This document shows, piece by piece, positions 34,307-42,110 of a DNA stretch of 44,610 nt; the stretch's first letter is position 1, and each line of letters begins with the position of its first letter. The stretch spans positions 1 to 44,610 of the forward strand of contig JAIEMG010000321.1 of the NCBI GenBank assembly GCA_019752375.1, read 5' to 3'. Position numbers and translations under genes: made by a program. Under the pieces are notes generated by a model. It saw nothing but the letters and a program-made list of their open reading frames with translations. It made no database searches and had not been told where the DNA came from. This stretch comes from Gemmataceae bacterium (lineage in GTDB: Bacteria; Planctomycetota; Planctomycetia; Gemmatales; Gemmataceae).

Positions 34307-34683
34307 CAAGCACAAGGGTGTGGCAAAATTTCCTGGCGTTCTCGGAGGGCACAGCCTCGTGTCGGGCAGAGTCTGAATTGCCGGCTTCAGCCGGCTCCCC
34401 GTCTGCCACCACCTTCAGGTGGTGGAGCAGGCAGCCCGCCCTGTCGCAGCCGGCTTCAGCCGGGCTTGGAAAGCCTTTCAGGCACGGAGCCAGCGCCGCG
34501 GCTGAAGCCGGCATGGGGAAGCCCGGCTGAAGCCGGCTGCGAGGGACAAGAGGCGGGCGGGATCCACCACCTGAAGGTGGTGGCAGACGGGGAGCCGGCT
34601 GAAGCCGGCAACCAGACCAGCGCAAAAGCGATAGGCAACTGAGTTTACAGGTGCCAGGAAAATTTGCCACACCCCAAGCACAA
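34307..34683. mobile_element. MITE-like element with 9-bp target-site duplication
   Basis: A 359-bp element (34316-34674) has 22-bp terminal inverted repeats (34316-34337 and 34653-34674, one mismatch, outer end GGGTGTGGCAAA). It is flanked by a perfect 9-bp direct repeat CAAGCACAA (34307-34315 and 34675-34683), the expected signature of transposition. It contains no transposase gene. Inside is a nested palindrome: perfect 49-bp arms (34378-34426 with 34563-34611) and perfect 24-bp arms (34444-34467 with 34519-34542). These are built from GCCGGCTTCAGCCGG and CCACCTTCAGGTGG hairpins. It is a non-autonomous element, presumably moved by a transposase encoded elsewhere. Confidence 0.9.
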
Positions 34684-34704
34684 CCCCCAGTGTGCCGCCA
34701 GACG

Positions 34705-36147
34705 TCATCGCAGCGGGATCGTCGCGGCCGCGCGCGGCCCGCTCCGGGAAGTGGACGGCGGTTTGGACTTGGGATCGGCGCCGAAACGAAAGCCGCTCAG
34801 CAGCAGCAGGCTGGCGAGGAGCATGAGAAAGCCGGCACCGCCCATCAGGATCCAGCCCAGGCCAATCCGCTTGGGGCGCGGCGGCACGGCGACAACCGGC
34901 GTTGCCGCCGGGTACTTGCTCCGGGAAGACGAACCGTTCGACGCGGGCACCGCCACGGCAGTCGGGATCGCACCGGGAGCCGCCTGAGCGGTCGGCAAGG
35001 CCTGCTGCGCCGGGATGGCCTGGGCCAGCATGGCGGCGACCATCGCTCGGCTGGCAACGAAGGTCTCGCGCGCATTGGCCGGCAGCGCCGCGGCCTTGCG
35101 CGCCGAGCCGTTGCTCAACGTCGTCAGTGCAGCAACCAGTTCGCTCGGTGACTGGTAACGCGCCTCGGGTTGCTTGGCCAGCAGCTTACGGACGATGCCA
35201 CCAATGGCCGGGGGCACATCCGGACGCAGCTGCTCCACGGGCTTGGCCGGCTCCGTCTGGTGGCGCATCAGCTTCTCGATTGCCGGGCCGCCCGGAAATG
35301 GCGGCCAGCCGAGGAGCAAGTAGTAGAACGTGCAGCCGAGGCTGTAGAGATCGGAACGGATATCGACCGTGTGCGAGTTCCGCGCCTGCTCGGGGGAAAT
35401 GTAATCGGGCGTGCCCATGATGCGGCCCGCCTGGGTCATGAACGATCCATTGTGTCCACCACCACCGTCCATGCTGCTCTCGTCAGCCTCCGATTCCTGC
35501 AAGCGCGCCAGTCCCAGGTCGAGGAGCTTCACGACGCCGCCCTGGTTCGCGCGGAGCAAATTCGTCGGCTTGATGTCGCGGTGGACCAGGCCCTTTTCAC
35601 CCGCATGTTGCAAGCCCATCGCGGCCTGACGGATGGCGTCGCACGCCTCGCGCACGGCCATGGGCCCGCGGGCCTTGACCAGCCGGCCCAGATCGGTGCC
35701 TTCGACGTATTCCATGGCCAGGATCAGCCGGCCATTGACCTGGTCCGCGTCAAACGCCAGCACGATGTTCGGGTGATGCAGCTGGGCGACCAGGCGCACT
35801 TCACGCTGAAAGCGACGCATCGCGTCGGGCTTGGCGGACAGCTCCTTGCGGACGACCTTGAGCGCGACGATGCGGTCCATGCTGGTGTGGCGAGCCTTGA
35901 AGACCTCGCCCATGCCGCCCTCGCCGAGCCGTTCGAGAAGGACGTACTGCCCCAGCACGAGCTCGCCGCCCCGGCCCTGGAGCAGCTTGTTGACCTGAAA
36001 CGCGGTCAGCCAGCCCCGTTGCACCAGGTCCTTGGCGAACAGCTTGGGATCGTGAAAGTTGGCCGACCAGCGCTGCACCTGGTCCAGGCGCTCTGGTTCC
36101 AGGAGGCGCTGCGCGCGCAGTGCGGTGAGGAGGTCGGAGACGGCCAT
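34705..36147 (-). CDS. Membrane Ser/Thr protein kinase (single-pass)
   Basis: This is a 480-residue kinase. The N-terminal module (1-67) has DLVQRGWLTAFQVNKLLQG then LVLGQY. The kinase core is GEGGMG (75-80), Lys97, HRDIKPTN (189-196), DLG (210-212), SPEQ (251-254). A glycine/acid-rich activation-loop insert (EADESSMDGGGGHNG) follows DLG. A Pro/Ala linker leads to one transmembrane helix at about 429-452 and a short tail of about 28 residues, so there is essentially no extracytoplasmic sensor. It lies about 220 nt downstream of the next kinase gene and may be read with it. Substrates are unknown. Confidence 0.9.
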   Translation of the reverse strand: MAVSDLLTALRAQRLLEPERLDQVQRWSANFHDPKLFAKDLVQRGWLTAFQVNKLLQGRGGELVLGQYVLLERLGEGGMGEVFKARHTSMDRIVALKVVRKELSAKPDAMRRFQREVRLVAQLHHPNIVLAFDADQVNGRLILAMEYVEGTDLGRLVKARGPMAVREACDAIRQAAMGLQHAGEKGLVHRDIKPTNLLRANQGGVVKLLDLGLARLQESEADESSMDGGGGHNGSFMTQAGRIMGTPDYISPEQARNSHTVDIRSDLYSLGCTFYYLLLGWPPFPGGPAIEKLMRHQTEPAKPVEQLRPDVPPAIGGIVRKLLAKQPEARYQSPSELVAALTTLSNGSARKAAALPANARETFVASRAMVAAMLAQAIPAQQALPTAQAAPGAIPTAVAVPASNGSSSRSKYPAATPVVAVPPRPKRIGLGWILMGGAGFLMLLASLLLLSGFRFGADPKSKPPSTSRSGPRAAATIPLR

Positions 36148-36367
36148 CAGGGGGTCCTCACAGCCAATGGCAGGCGCACTCGTCTGACGGGTTGCACATC
36201 GGCTGTCGGTCCAACTTTAGCACAACTTCGCAGTCAACTTCGCGCAGGGAAAAAAAACGAACGGGCTGGAGGTGATGTGGGCGGCCCCAGTCCACCAGAT
36301 TAAACCGAGACCTGAATTTTGAGGAACGGATGCCAAGAATCTCGAACCAAGCGGCGCCATTTCCGCT

Positions 36368-38908
36368 CTATCGGGCGCCTGGGGGAAAGTACTCGTGCAT
36401 GTCCCTCGCGCCGCCGGGCGGCACCAGGTCGAAGGGTTGGTTGGCGCCACCCAGATTGAAGGCGATGCCCAACCACGAGCGGCCGGGGCGGGCGCCCTTG
36501 CTATAGCCGCTTTCGCCCCAGTGCTCGCCAACCGCAACGACGTCGAACTGCGCCAGGTAACGCCGCTGGGCCTCGCACATCAGACTGCCGGAGAATTGCA
36601 CGTCGAAGCCTCGCTCCGCCTGGCTCGGATCGGCGTTGCTGGCCAGCAACACATGGCCGTCCAGTCGCATGCGGACCTGGCCGCTCGTGATCTCGGTCAC
36701 GGTCACCGTCATGGTGAGCGAACGGATTTCGTCGCGCCGCCAGAAACCGGGATGACCGCGCGTGTTGTCCACGAGGTGAAAGCGAGCGATCCGATCGGTA
36801 AGCGTGCTGGGCACGGCAAACTTGTCCCCCACGTTCTTGCCCGCGGTGATGAGAGTCTTGACCTCTTCGGCCAACATCCAGAGGTGATCGCGTGCCGCCG
36901 CGGCGCCGCCCACGACCGTCGTCGTGCCGCGGCGCCATTCGTTGCCTTCGCGTTCGAGGATGCGGGTGTAGGTATTGACGATGCGCCCGCCCGCCGGGGC
37001 GCTTCGGTGGAAACGAGAATCCACGGCGCCCGGTGCGGGTATCGTCACCGCACCGGGTTTGCGCTGGTTTTCAGGAAGCTTGTTCCATTCGCCGAGGCCC
37101 TGGCGCAGCATCTTGACGATCGACTCGCCGCTGTGGCCGCCAAAGCCGAACGCCAAGAATTTTCCTTCCGCGGTCAACACGTAGATGCCGTGGCGCGGAG
37201 CATCGTTCTCGCCCTTGCGCGGTCCCTGGTCGGCCATGGCGCGGAAGAACTGGCCTTCGGAATCGGTTCGGCGGCGCTGGTACCAGTCCTCGGTGGCCAC
37301 GCAAACGAAGTGGGCCTGGGCGGCGCCGATAACGTCCGGATAGGAGAACGCGACGGCTCGGTCCGCGATGCCATTGCCGCACGCGCTGCCTAGCGGATGC
37401 CCGTCGGTGTCCCACAACAGGATGGGCTTGCCTTCCCTTGCCGCTCTCTGCCGCGCATCCCACAGGTTGATCATCCACGGGATTTGCGCCCACTTGTCTT
37501 CGTCTCCGGATGGCCGAATCAGGCCGGCCAGCCGACTCCAGGGCAACGATTCCGGGCGTGCGAGCGTGGTGCCGGGCATCCGTACCGTGGTCGCTGCCTT
37601 GACTACTTCATCGCTGGAGGAGGGGCCCGGCTTCGCCGAACTGCCGGAAAGGACGCCACGGAGCAACACGCCGCCCGCGCCAAGCAGCACCAATCCACCA
37701 CCGGCAAGGACCCAGCGGCGCCGCCGGCCGCGTTCGGAAAGGTGCGTCCCGCGCCGCGGCCACGCCAGCGTGGAATTGCCGCCGGTGAGCGTCGCGAGCG
37801 CCGTGGCGACCTGCGCCGGCGTCTGGTAGCGGTCTTCCGGCTTCTTCGCCATCATCTTCCGCAGGATCGGTTCCAGGCCGGCCGGCAAGTCGGTGCGAGA
37901 CTGCTTGAGCGATGGTGCTTCCACCTGTTGATGACGCATCAATTTTTGCGCCAGCGTGCCGCCGGCGAACGGTGGCTTGCCAGTCAACAAGTAATACAGC
38001 GTGCAGCCCAGGCCGTAGATATCGGCGCGAATATCGACCTGGTGAAAATCCAGCGCCTGCTCGGGAGCCAGGTAATCGGGCGTGCCCATGGTGACGGCGC
38101 CAGCGCCGACGGGCGTCAGCGTTTGCGTCAACTCGCCGTCGACTCCCTTACGTAGTCGGGCGAGTCCCAGGTCGAGCAGCTTGACTTGCCCCCACGGATG
38201 GAGCACCGGCGCTGCAATCGCCTGCGTTGCCGCCGCATCCGACACGATTTTCGCCTCGGCGACGTTGACCTTCGCTTTCGGTCCCTGGTCGCGCGTCACG
38301 AGCAGGTTCGACGGCTTGATGTCGCGATGCACCAGGGCGCGCTCATGGGCATGCTGGAGGCCTTGGGCCGCCTGGCTGATGTAATCGCAGCTCTGTTCCC
38401 AGCCGAGCGGGCCCTGCTTCTTGACCATTGCCGAGAGGTCGGTGCCCTCGACGTACTCCATCACCAGGAAATGGGCCGCGCCGAGCGGCCCGGCATCGTA
38501 GGCGTGAACGATATTCGGGTGCGACAGCTGACTGAGCACCTGCACTTCACGGTAGAAGCGGCCGACAACTTCCGGATCGGAAAGGAGTTCCTGGCGAATA
38601 AGCTTGAGCGCGACGGTGCGTTCCATGCGCATGTGCCGCGCCTTGAAGACCTGCCCGGTGCCGCCTTCGCCCAACCGCTCCAGGACGCTGTACGCCCCCA
38701 TTACTAGCTCACTGCCCTTGCCGAGGAACAGCTGATTGACCTGGTAGGGCGTCAGCCAGCCGCGCTGGATCAACTCCTTGGCCAGGGCACGCGGATTGGC
38801 GATACGCGACTGCAAGGTGCGGACTTCGTCCTGCTGGGTGGAAGAGAGAATCCGGGCATCGCGAAGGGCATCGAGGAACGTGGTTGCGGTGCCGGAAGGC
38901 ATAGGCAT
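36368..38908 (-). CDS. Membrane Ser/Thr protein kinase with extracytoplasmic thioredoxin-like domain
   Basis: This is an 846-residue kinase. The N-terminal module (1-72) has ELIQRGWLTPYQVNQLFLG then LVMGAY. The kinase core is GEGGTG (about 80-85), Lys102, HRDIKPSN (194-201) and DLG (246-248), with about 38 extra residues between the catalytic loop and DLG. One transmembrane helix lies at about 399-421. The large outer region begins with MINLWDARQRAAREGKPILLW, resembling the start of DUF255/thioredoxin-7 domains but without a CxxC pair (SACGNG instead), and continues into a beta-rich C-terminal part of unknown kind. The ATG at 38908 is taken as start; a GTG codon directly before it is also in frame. 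No strong ribosome binding site was seen. Confidence 0.85.
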   Translation of the reverse strand: MPMPSGTATTFLDALRDARILSSTQQDEVRTLQSRIANPRALAKELIQRGWLTPYQVNQLFLGKGSELVMGAYSVLERLGEGGTGQVFKARHMRMERTVALKLIRQELLSDPEVVGRFYREVQVLSQLSHPNIVHAYDAGPLGAAHFLVMEYVEGTDLSAMVKKQGPLGWEQSCDYISQAAQGLQHAHERALVHRDIKPSNLLVTRDQGPKAKVNVAEAKIVSDAAATQAIAAPVLHPWGQVKLLDLGLARLRKGVDGELTQTLTPVGAGAVTMGTPDYLAPEQALDFHQVDIRADIYGLGCTLYYLLTGKPPFAGGTLAQKLMRHQQVEAPSLKQSRTDLPAGLEPILRKMMAKKPEDRYQTPAQVATALATLTGGNSTLAWPRRGTHLSERGRRRRWVLAGGGLVLLGAGGVLLRGVLSGSSAKPGPSSSDEVVKAATTVRMPGTTLARPESLPWSRLAGLIRPSGDEDKWAQIPWMINLWDARQRAAREGKPILLWDTDGHPLGSACGNGIADRAVAFSYPDVIGAAQAHFVCVATEDWYQRRRTDSEGQFFRAMADQGPRKGENDAPRHGIYVLTAEGKFLAFGFGGHSGESIVKMLRQGLGEWNKLPENQRKPGAVTIPAPGAVDSRFHRSAPAGGRIVNTYTRILEREGNEWRRGTTTVVGGAAAARDHLWMLAEEVKTLITAGKNVGDKFAVPSTLTDRIARFHLVDNTRGHPGFWRRDEIRSLTMTVTVTEITSGQVRMRLDGHVLLASNADPSQAERGFDVQFSGSLMCEAQRRYLAQFDVVAVGEHWGESGYSKGARPGRSWLGIAFNLGGANQPFDLVPPGGARDMHEYFPPGAR

Positions 38909-39072
38909 CACCGAGTGGGCTCGGGAGTCGCTGAAGCAATTGAAGTGTAGCTTTCGGGGGTAGGAGAAGTCAAATACGCGGGCTGGCGCTCACTGCATGC
39001 TCGTTTTTTGCTGCCGGCAGCCGGGCATCTTCCGACCCGGCCCTGAATGCCGTCAACTTAAGCGAGTTGTCT

Positions 39073-39134
39073 GTGGCACGGACATTTCTGTCCGTGCCGT
39101 TTCCCGACCGCACGGACAGAAATGTCCGTGCCAC
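39073..39134. repeat. Bipartite palindromic repeat, family F
   Basis: Perfect 25-bp arms (39073-39097 and 39110-39134) form an inverted repeat with a 12-nt spacer. Each arm is itself a hairpin: GGCACGGACA-TTTC-TGTCCGTGCC on the left and GCACGGACA-GAAA-TGTCCGTGC on the right. It lies 53 nt past the end of the small zinc-ribbon gene, upstream of the kinase gene at 38908, and shares its plan with families B and D. Confidence 0.9.
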
Positions 39135-39186
39135 TGGGCAATTTCATGCTGCCGCTCGCCAAAGTGCATGGCATCCGGCCCGGCCC

Positions 39187-39363
39187 TCATTTCTTCGGAA
39201 TTGGGCGAACGCCGCTCTTCGGCGGCCCGGACGGACTCCCACCACCGCCGACCTTGATCGCCGTCTTGCACAGCAGACAACTGACGACCTTGTTGCGATC
39301 GTGGTCTTCCACGAGCATGAATTTGCGACACTTGGCGTTGGGACACTGGACGGCGAGAACCAA
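39187..39363 (-). CDS. Small zinc-ribbon protein (58 residues)
   Basis: This short gene encodes VQCPNAKCRKFMLVEDHD then VVSCLLCKTAIKVGGGG and a proline/lysine-rich tail. Four cysteines (7, 12, 29 and 32; C-x4-C and C-x2-C) resemble the MJ0042-type zinc ribbons found in many planctomycete proteins. The start is a TTG at 39363 with GGAGGGG about 5 nt upstream; no in-frame ATG precedes the first cysteine pair. Lysine-rich ends and a Gly/Ser/Pro linker suggest a free small binding protein rather than a fragment. Function is unknown. A palindromic repeat follows its stop and another precedes it. Confidence 0.7.
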   Translation of the reverse strand: MVLAVQCPNAKCRKFMLVEDHDRNKVVSCLLCKTAIKVGGGGSPSGPPKSGVRPIPKK

Positions 39364-39416
39364 GACTTCCCCTCCATTGATCGGCTCAGTTGATTGCTAC
39401 GGTGGAAGCGACGACC

Positions 39417-39475
39417 CGTTAGACCGACGCGCAAGCGAGGGATAAATCATCCCTCGCTTGCGCGTCGGTCTAACG
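39417..39475. repeat. Palindromic repeat, family A (long hairpin)
   Basis: Perfect 27-bp arms (39417-39443 and 39449-39475) surround a 5-nt loop. The arms contain ACGCGCAAGCGAGGG, the core also found at 64-103. It lies 7 nt past the stop codon of the M28 peptidase gene and may terminate its transcript. Confidence 0.9.
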
Positions 39476-39482
39476 ACCGGAA

Positions 39483-41321
39483 CTATTCCGTAGCGACCTT
39501 GATGTTCATCTTCTTGTTGTCGCGCTGGATGGTCAGGTTGATCGTATCGCCGCGTTTGTGCCGGCTGATGACGGTCATGTAGGTCTGGAAGTTACGAACG
39601 GCCTGGCCTTCGATCTCGATGATGCGGTCGCCTGTCTTGAGGCCGGCTTTGGAAGCGGGGCCGCCGTCGCTGACGCCGTTCAGCAGCACGCCGGGGCCTT
39701 CATCGTCGTAGTTCGGCATGATTCCCAGACGTGGGCCGGAGAACGAACCGGTCGTGGTGCCGCCGCTGACTGCCACGTATTGCGGACGATCCGCGACGGT
39801 GCGCAGGTGGCTCACCAGGTCTTCAGTCAGGTCCGTGATGCGGCGCATGCCGGCGACGTTGATCTTGTCCGCGGTGTCGCTGGGCCGATGATAGTCGGGA
39901 TGGTCGCCCGTGAAGAAGAAGAAAACGGGCACCTTCTGCTGATAGAACGACTGATGATCGCTTGGCCCCATGCCGCCGGGCCGTTTGTTCAGCTGGAAAC
40001 CGTAGTTTTCGTTAAGTGCCTCGATCAGGTCGTCAAAACTCTTCGACGTGCCGGTGCCGTGGACCTCCAGCTTGTCCTTCTTGGTCTTCGGATCGGGCCG
40101 CAACCGGCCGACCATGTCGAGATTGACCATCGCCGCGGTGTCCGCCAGTGGGATGACGGGCTTCTTGCAATAGTTGGCGGACCCGATCAGCCCGCTTTCC
40201 TCGCCACTGAAACCGACGAAGACCAGTCGACGCCCTTCGCGCTTGCCCTTGGCGCCGAAACGGCGTGCCAGCTCGATCAGGGCCGTCGTGCCGGAGCCAT
40301 TGTCGTCCGCGCCGAAGTGAATTGTCGGCTGCTTGAGTCCCTTCGCCAGACTGCTGTGGTTGCCGTAGCCGAGATGATCGTAGTGGGCGCCGATGACGAT
40401 GGTCTCTTTCGCCAGCGGCCCCGAACCTTCGAGGATGCCGACCACGTTCTTGACGTCGAGCTTCGGCCGCCGCACGCCGGTTTCCAGGGTGGCGGTCCAG
40501 CCCGTGAGGTCCGCGCTGCGCGGCTTCAGATCGCGGTCGATGTCCTGTTCAATGTCCTTCAGGTTGGTGCCCGCGCTGCTCTGCAACATGGCATCGACGA
40601 CGGAACGGCGGACGTGAATGACGGGCGCGTCCGATACGCGCCCACCGAACGACATCTGGGCGAAGTCGATCAGCGGATCGCCCGCCGCGTTGCGGTCGTT
40701 GACGAACAGCACCGCAGCGGCTTTGGCGTCGGCTGCGTTGACCAGTTTCTCCGCGAGTGCCGCATGCTGCGCCTGCCGGCCGCCGTCGAACGGCGTGTTC
40801 GGATTGTCGAAGCGAGGCGTCTTGCGCAGGATGACGACGACCTTGTCCTTCACGTCCACGCCCTTGAAGTCGTCGTAGCCGATGTCCTTGGTCTTGGCGC
40901 CGTAGCCGATGAACACGACGGGCGCCGACACCTTGCCCGCGCCGGACAGGCCCAGCGGGCGGAACTGCTTGTGAAGCACCAGTTCGATTTGCTGGCCCTG
41001 CGGTCCGGTCAGCACCAGGGTGTTATTGCCCTCGAGCTTGCTGGTGCCGGTCATGTTGAACGGCTGGAAGTAGCTCTTGCCGTCGACCCCCGGCGTCAGC
41101 CCGGCTTTCTTGAACTCGGCGGCGATGTAGTCGGCAGCCTTGTTGATGCCCTTGGTCTCGACGCCGCGTCCTTCGCACTCGTCGGATGCCAGGTAGGTGA
41201 TGTCCTTCTTCATCCGCGCTTCGACCGGGTCTTCCTCGGCGGCCGGTCCGACACCAACCAGGAGGAGCAGCCCGACCAGGGCGATGACAGGACGTCGCCG
41301 GTGCCACGACAGGCTCAACAT
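39483..41321 (-). CDS. Secreted M28-family metallopeptidase with PA-like and PDZ domains
   Basis: This is a 612-residue protein. A signal peptide (about 1-27: basic LSWHRRR, hydrophobic VIALVGLLLLVGVG, then PAAEE) leads into the M28 fold. A protease-associated-like insert (VSAPVVFIGYGAKTKDIGYDDFKGVDVKDKVVVIL) precedes the catalytic core with metal ligands in GAHYDHLG, FGADDNGSG, GEESGL, LDMVGR and HPDYHRPSD. A C-terminal PDZ domain (about 525-610, PRLGIMPNYDDEGPGVLLNGV) may position substrates. The start at 41321 has GAGGAAC just upstream; earlier in-frame residues lack a signal peptide. It resembles the enzyme at 24019 in its metal-site motifs but has two extra domains. Confidence 0.9.
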   Translation of the reverse strand: MLSLSWHRRRPVIALVGLLLLVGVGPAAEEDPVEARMKKDITYLASDECEGRGVETKGINKAADYIAAEFKKAGLTPGVDGKSYFQPFNMTGTSKLEGNNTLVLTGPQGQQIELVLHKQFRPLGLSGAGKVSAPVVFIGYGAKTKDIGYDDFKGVDVKDKVVVILRKTPRFDNPNTPFDGGRQAQHAALAEKLVNAADAKAAAVLFVNDRNAAGDPLIDFAQMSFGGRVSDAPVIHVRRSVVDAMLQSSAGTNLKDIEQDIDRDLKPRSADLTGWTATLETGVRRPKLDVKNVVGILEGSGPLAKETIVIGAHYDHLGYGNHSSLAKGLKQPTIHFGADDNGSGTTALIELARRFGAKGKREGRRLVFVGFSGEESGLIGSANYCKKPVIPLADTAAMVNLDMVGRLRPDPKTKKDKLEVHGTGTSKSFDDLIEALNENYGFQLNKRPGGMGPSDHQSFYQQKVPVFFFFTGDHPDYHRPSDTADKINVAGMRRITDLTEDLVSHLRTVADRPQYVAVSGGTTTGSFSGPRLGIMPNYDDEGPGVLLNGVSDGGPASKAGLKTGDRIIEIEGQAVRNFQTYMTVISRHKRGDTINLTIQRDNKKMNIKVATE

Positions 41322-41744
41322 CGTTGTTCCTCGTTCGGAATGAGAAAAGGCGGGGAATCTTACCACTGAATTGTACCAGAGCGCGTGGCGAAATGGAAAA
41401 CCGACTTCTCGCAGAGTACCGAGTTCCGGACTCCGTGGGTGCTCGATGCCACCCCGCAGTCGTGGCCTCTGCCAGGTTTGTGGCGGACAGGGCGGCCAGA
41501 ACGGCCCCAAGCAGGCACATTGGAAACCTGCCTCGCCATCTGCCCGCGGGAAAGCTTGACCCCAGAAAATCGCGGGAGCATGGCGGCCAGTTTTCCGAGC
41601 GCAGCCCAGCTCAACCATATCCTCCGCCTTGCTGCGTAGAATAAATCAGTCGAGGCTTCGCATCCTTTCAGCGTCCATCTCATCTAATTCCGGTCCGGGA
41701 ACGCGTGCTTCTTCCCGGTCCGAATGTACCGAGAGGCCCCCATC
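41322..41744. other. Divergent intergenic region between peptidase and hsp20-lon
   Basis: No gene was recognised in these 423 bp. Toward the peptidase, an extended -10 (TGGTACAAT, minus strand, TACAAT at 41370-41375) lies about 50 nt upstream of the start codon, without a clear -35. Toward hsp20, TAGAAT at 41637-41642 is a weak -10 candidate. A short CCGGGAA/TTCCCGG inverted repeat precedes the hsp20 start. No CIRCE-type heat-shock operator was seen. Confidence 0.4.
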
Positions 41745-42110
41745 ATGGGCACCGACCTGATCCGCCTGATGCAAGCGCTCTTTGTGCCGGTGGCCGAACT
41801 CAGCCAGCATGCAGCGTGGCAACCCAGTGCCGACGTCCACGGCACGCCTTACGGCTGGCTGGTGAAGTTCGACCTGGCGGGCGTCCAGCCCGAGGACATC
41901 GAGTTGACCGTCCGCGGCAGCGTCCTGACGGTCCGCGGCACGCGCCGCGACTGGTGCGACGAAGGGTGTCGTCATTACCTCATGGAAATTGCTTACAGTC
42001 ACTTCCAACGCAGCGTCAGGCTGCCTGCCGAGCTGACCGATGCCCGCGTGGACACCGAATGTCGGCATGGCCTGTTGCTGGTTCGGATTTATTTGGAGGC
42101 CAACGAATAA
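41745..42110 (+). CDS. Small heat-shock protein (Hsp20/alpha-crystallin family)
   Basis: This 121-residue small heat-shock protein has ADVHGTPYGWLVKFDLAGVQPEDIELTVRG-like beta strands followed by VLTVRGTR, HFQRSVRLPAELTDARVDTECRHGLLLVRI and no long C-terminal tail. The alpha-crystallin hallmark AxLxxGLLxV appears as ECRHGLLLVRI. Such proteins hold unfolded clients. The start at 41745 (MGTDLIRLM) has GAGAGG 8 nt before it; an ATG at 41724 would add seven residues. Its stop overlaps the lon start (TAATG), so holdase and protease are made together. The C-terminal I-x-I motif for oligomer contacts is not obvious. Confidence 0.85.
   Translation: MGTDLIRLMQALFVPVAELSQHAAWQPSADVHGTPYGWLVKFDLAGVQPEDIELTVRGSVLTVRGTRRDWCDEGCRHYLMEIAYSHFQRSVRLPAELTDARVDTECRHGLLLVRIYLEANE

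Noticed and set aside
41322..41744. CIRCE-type or HspR-type operator for the hsp20-lon operon
   Set aside because: No TTAGCACTC/GAGTGCTAA or clear HAIR-type inverted repeat was present; only a short CCGGGAA/TTCCCGG repeat was seen.
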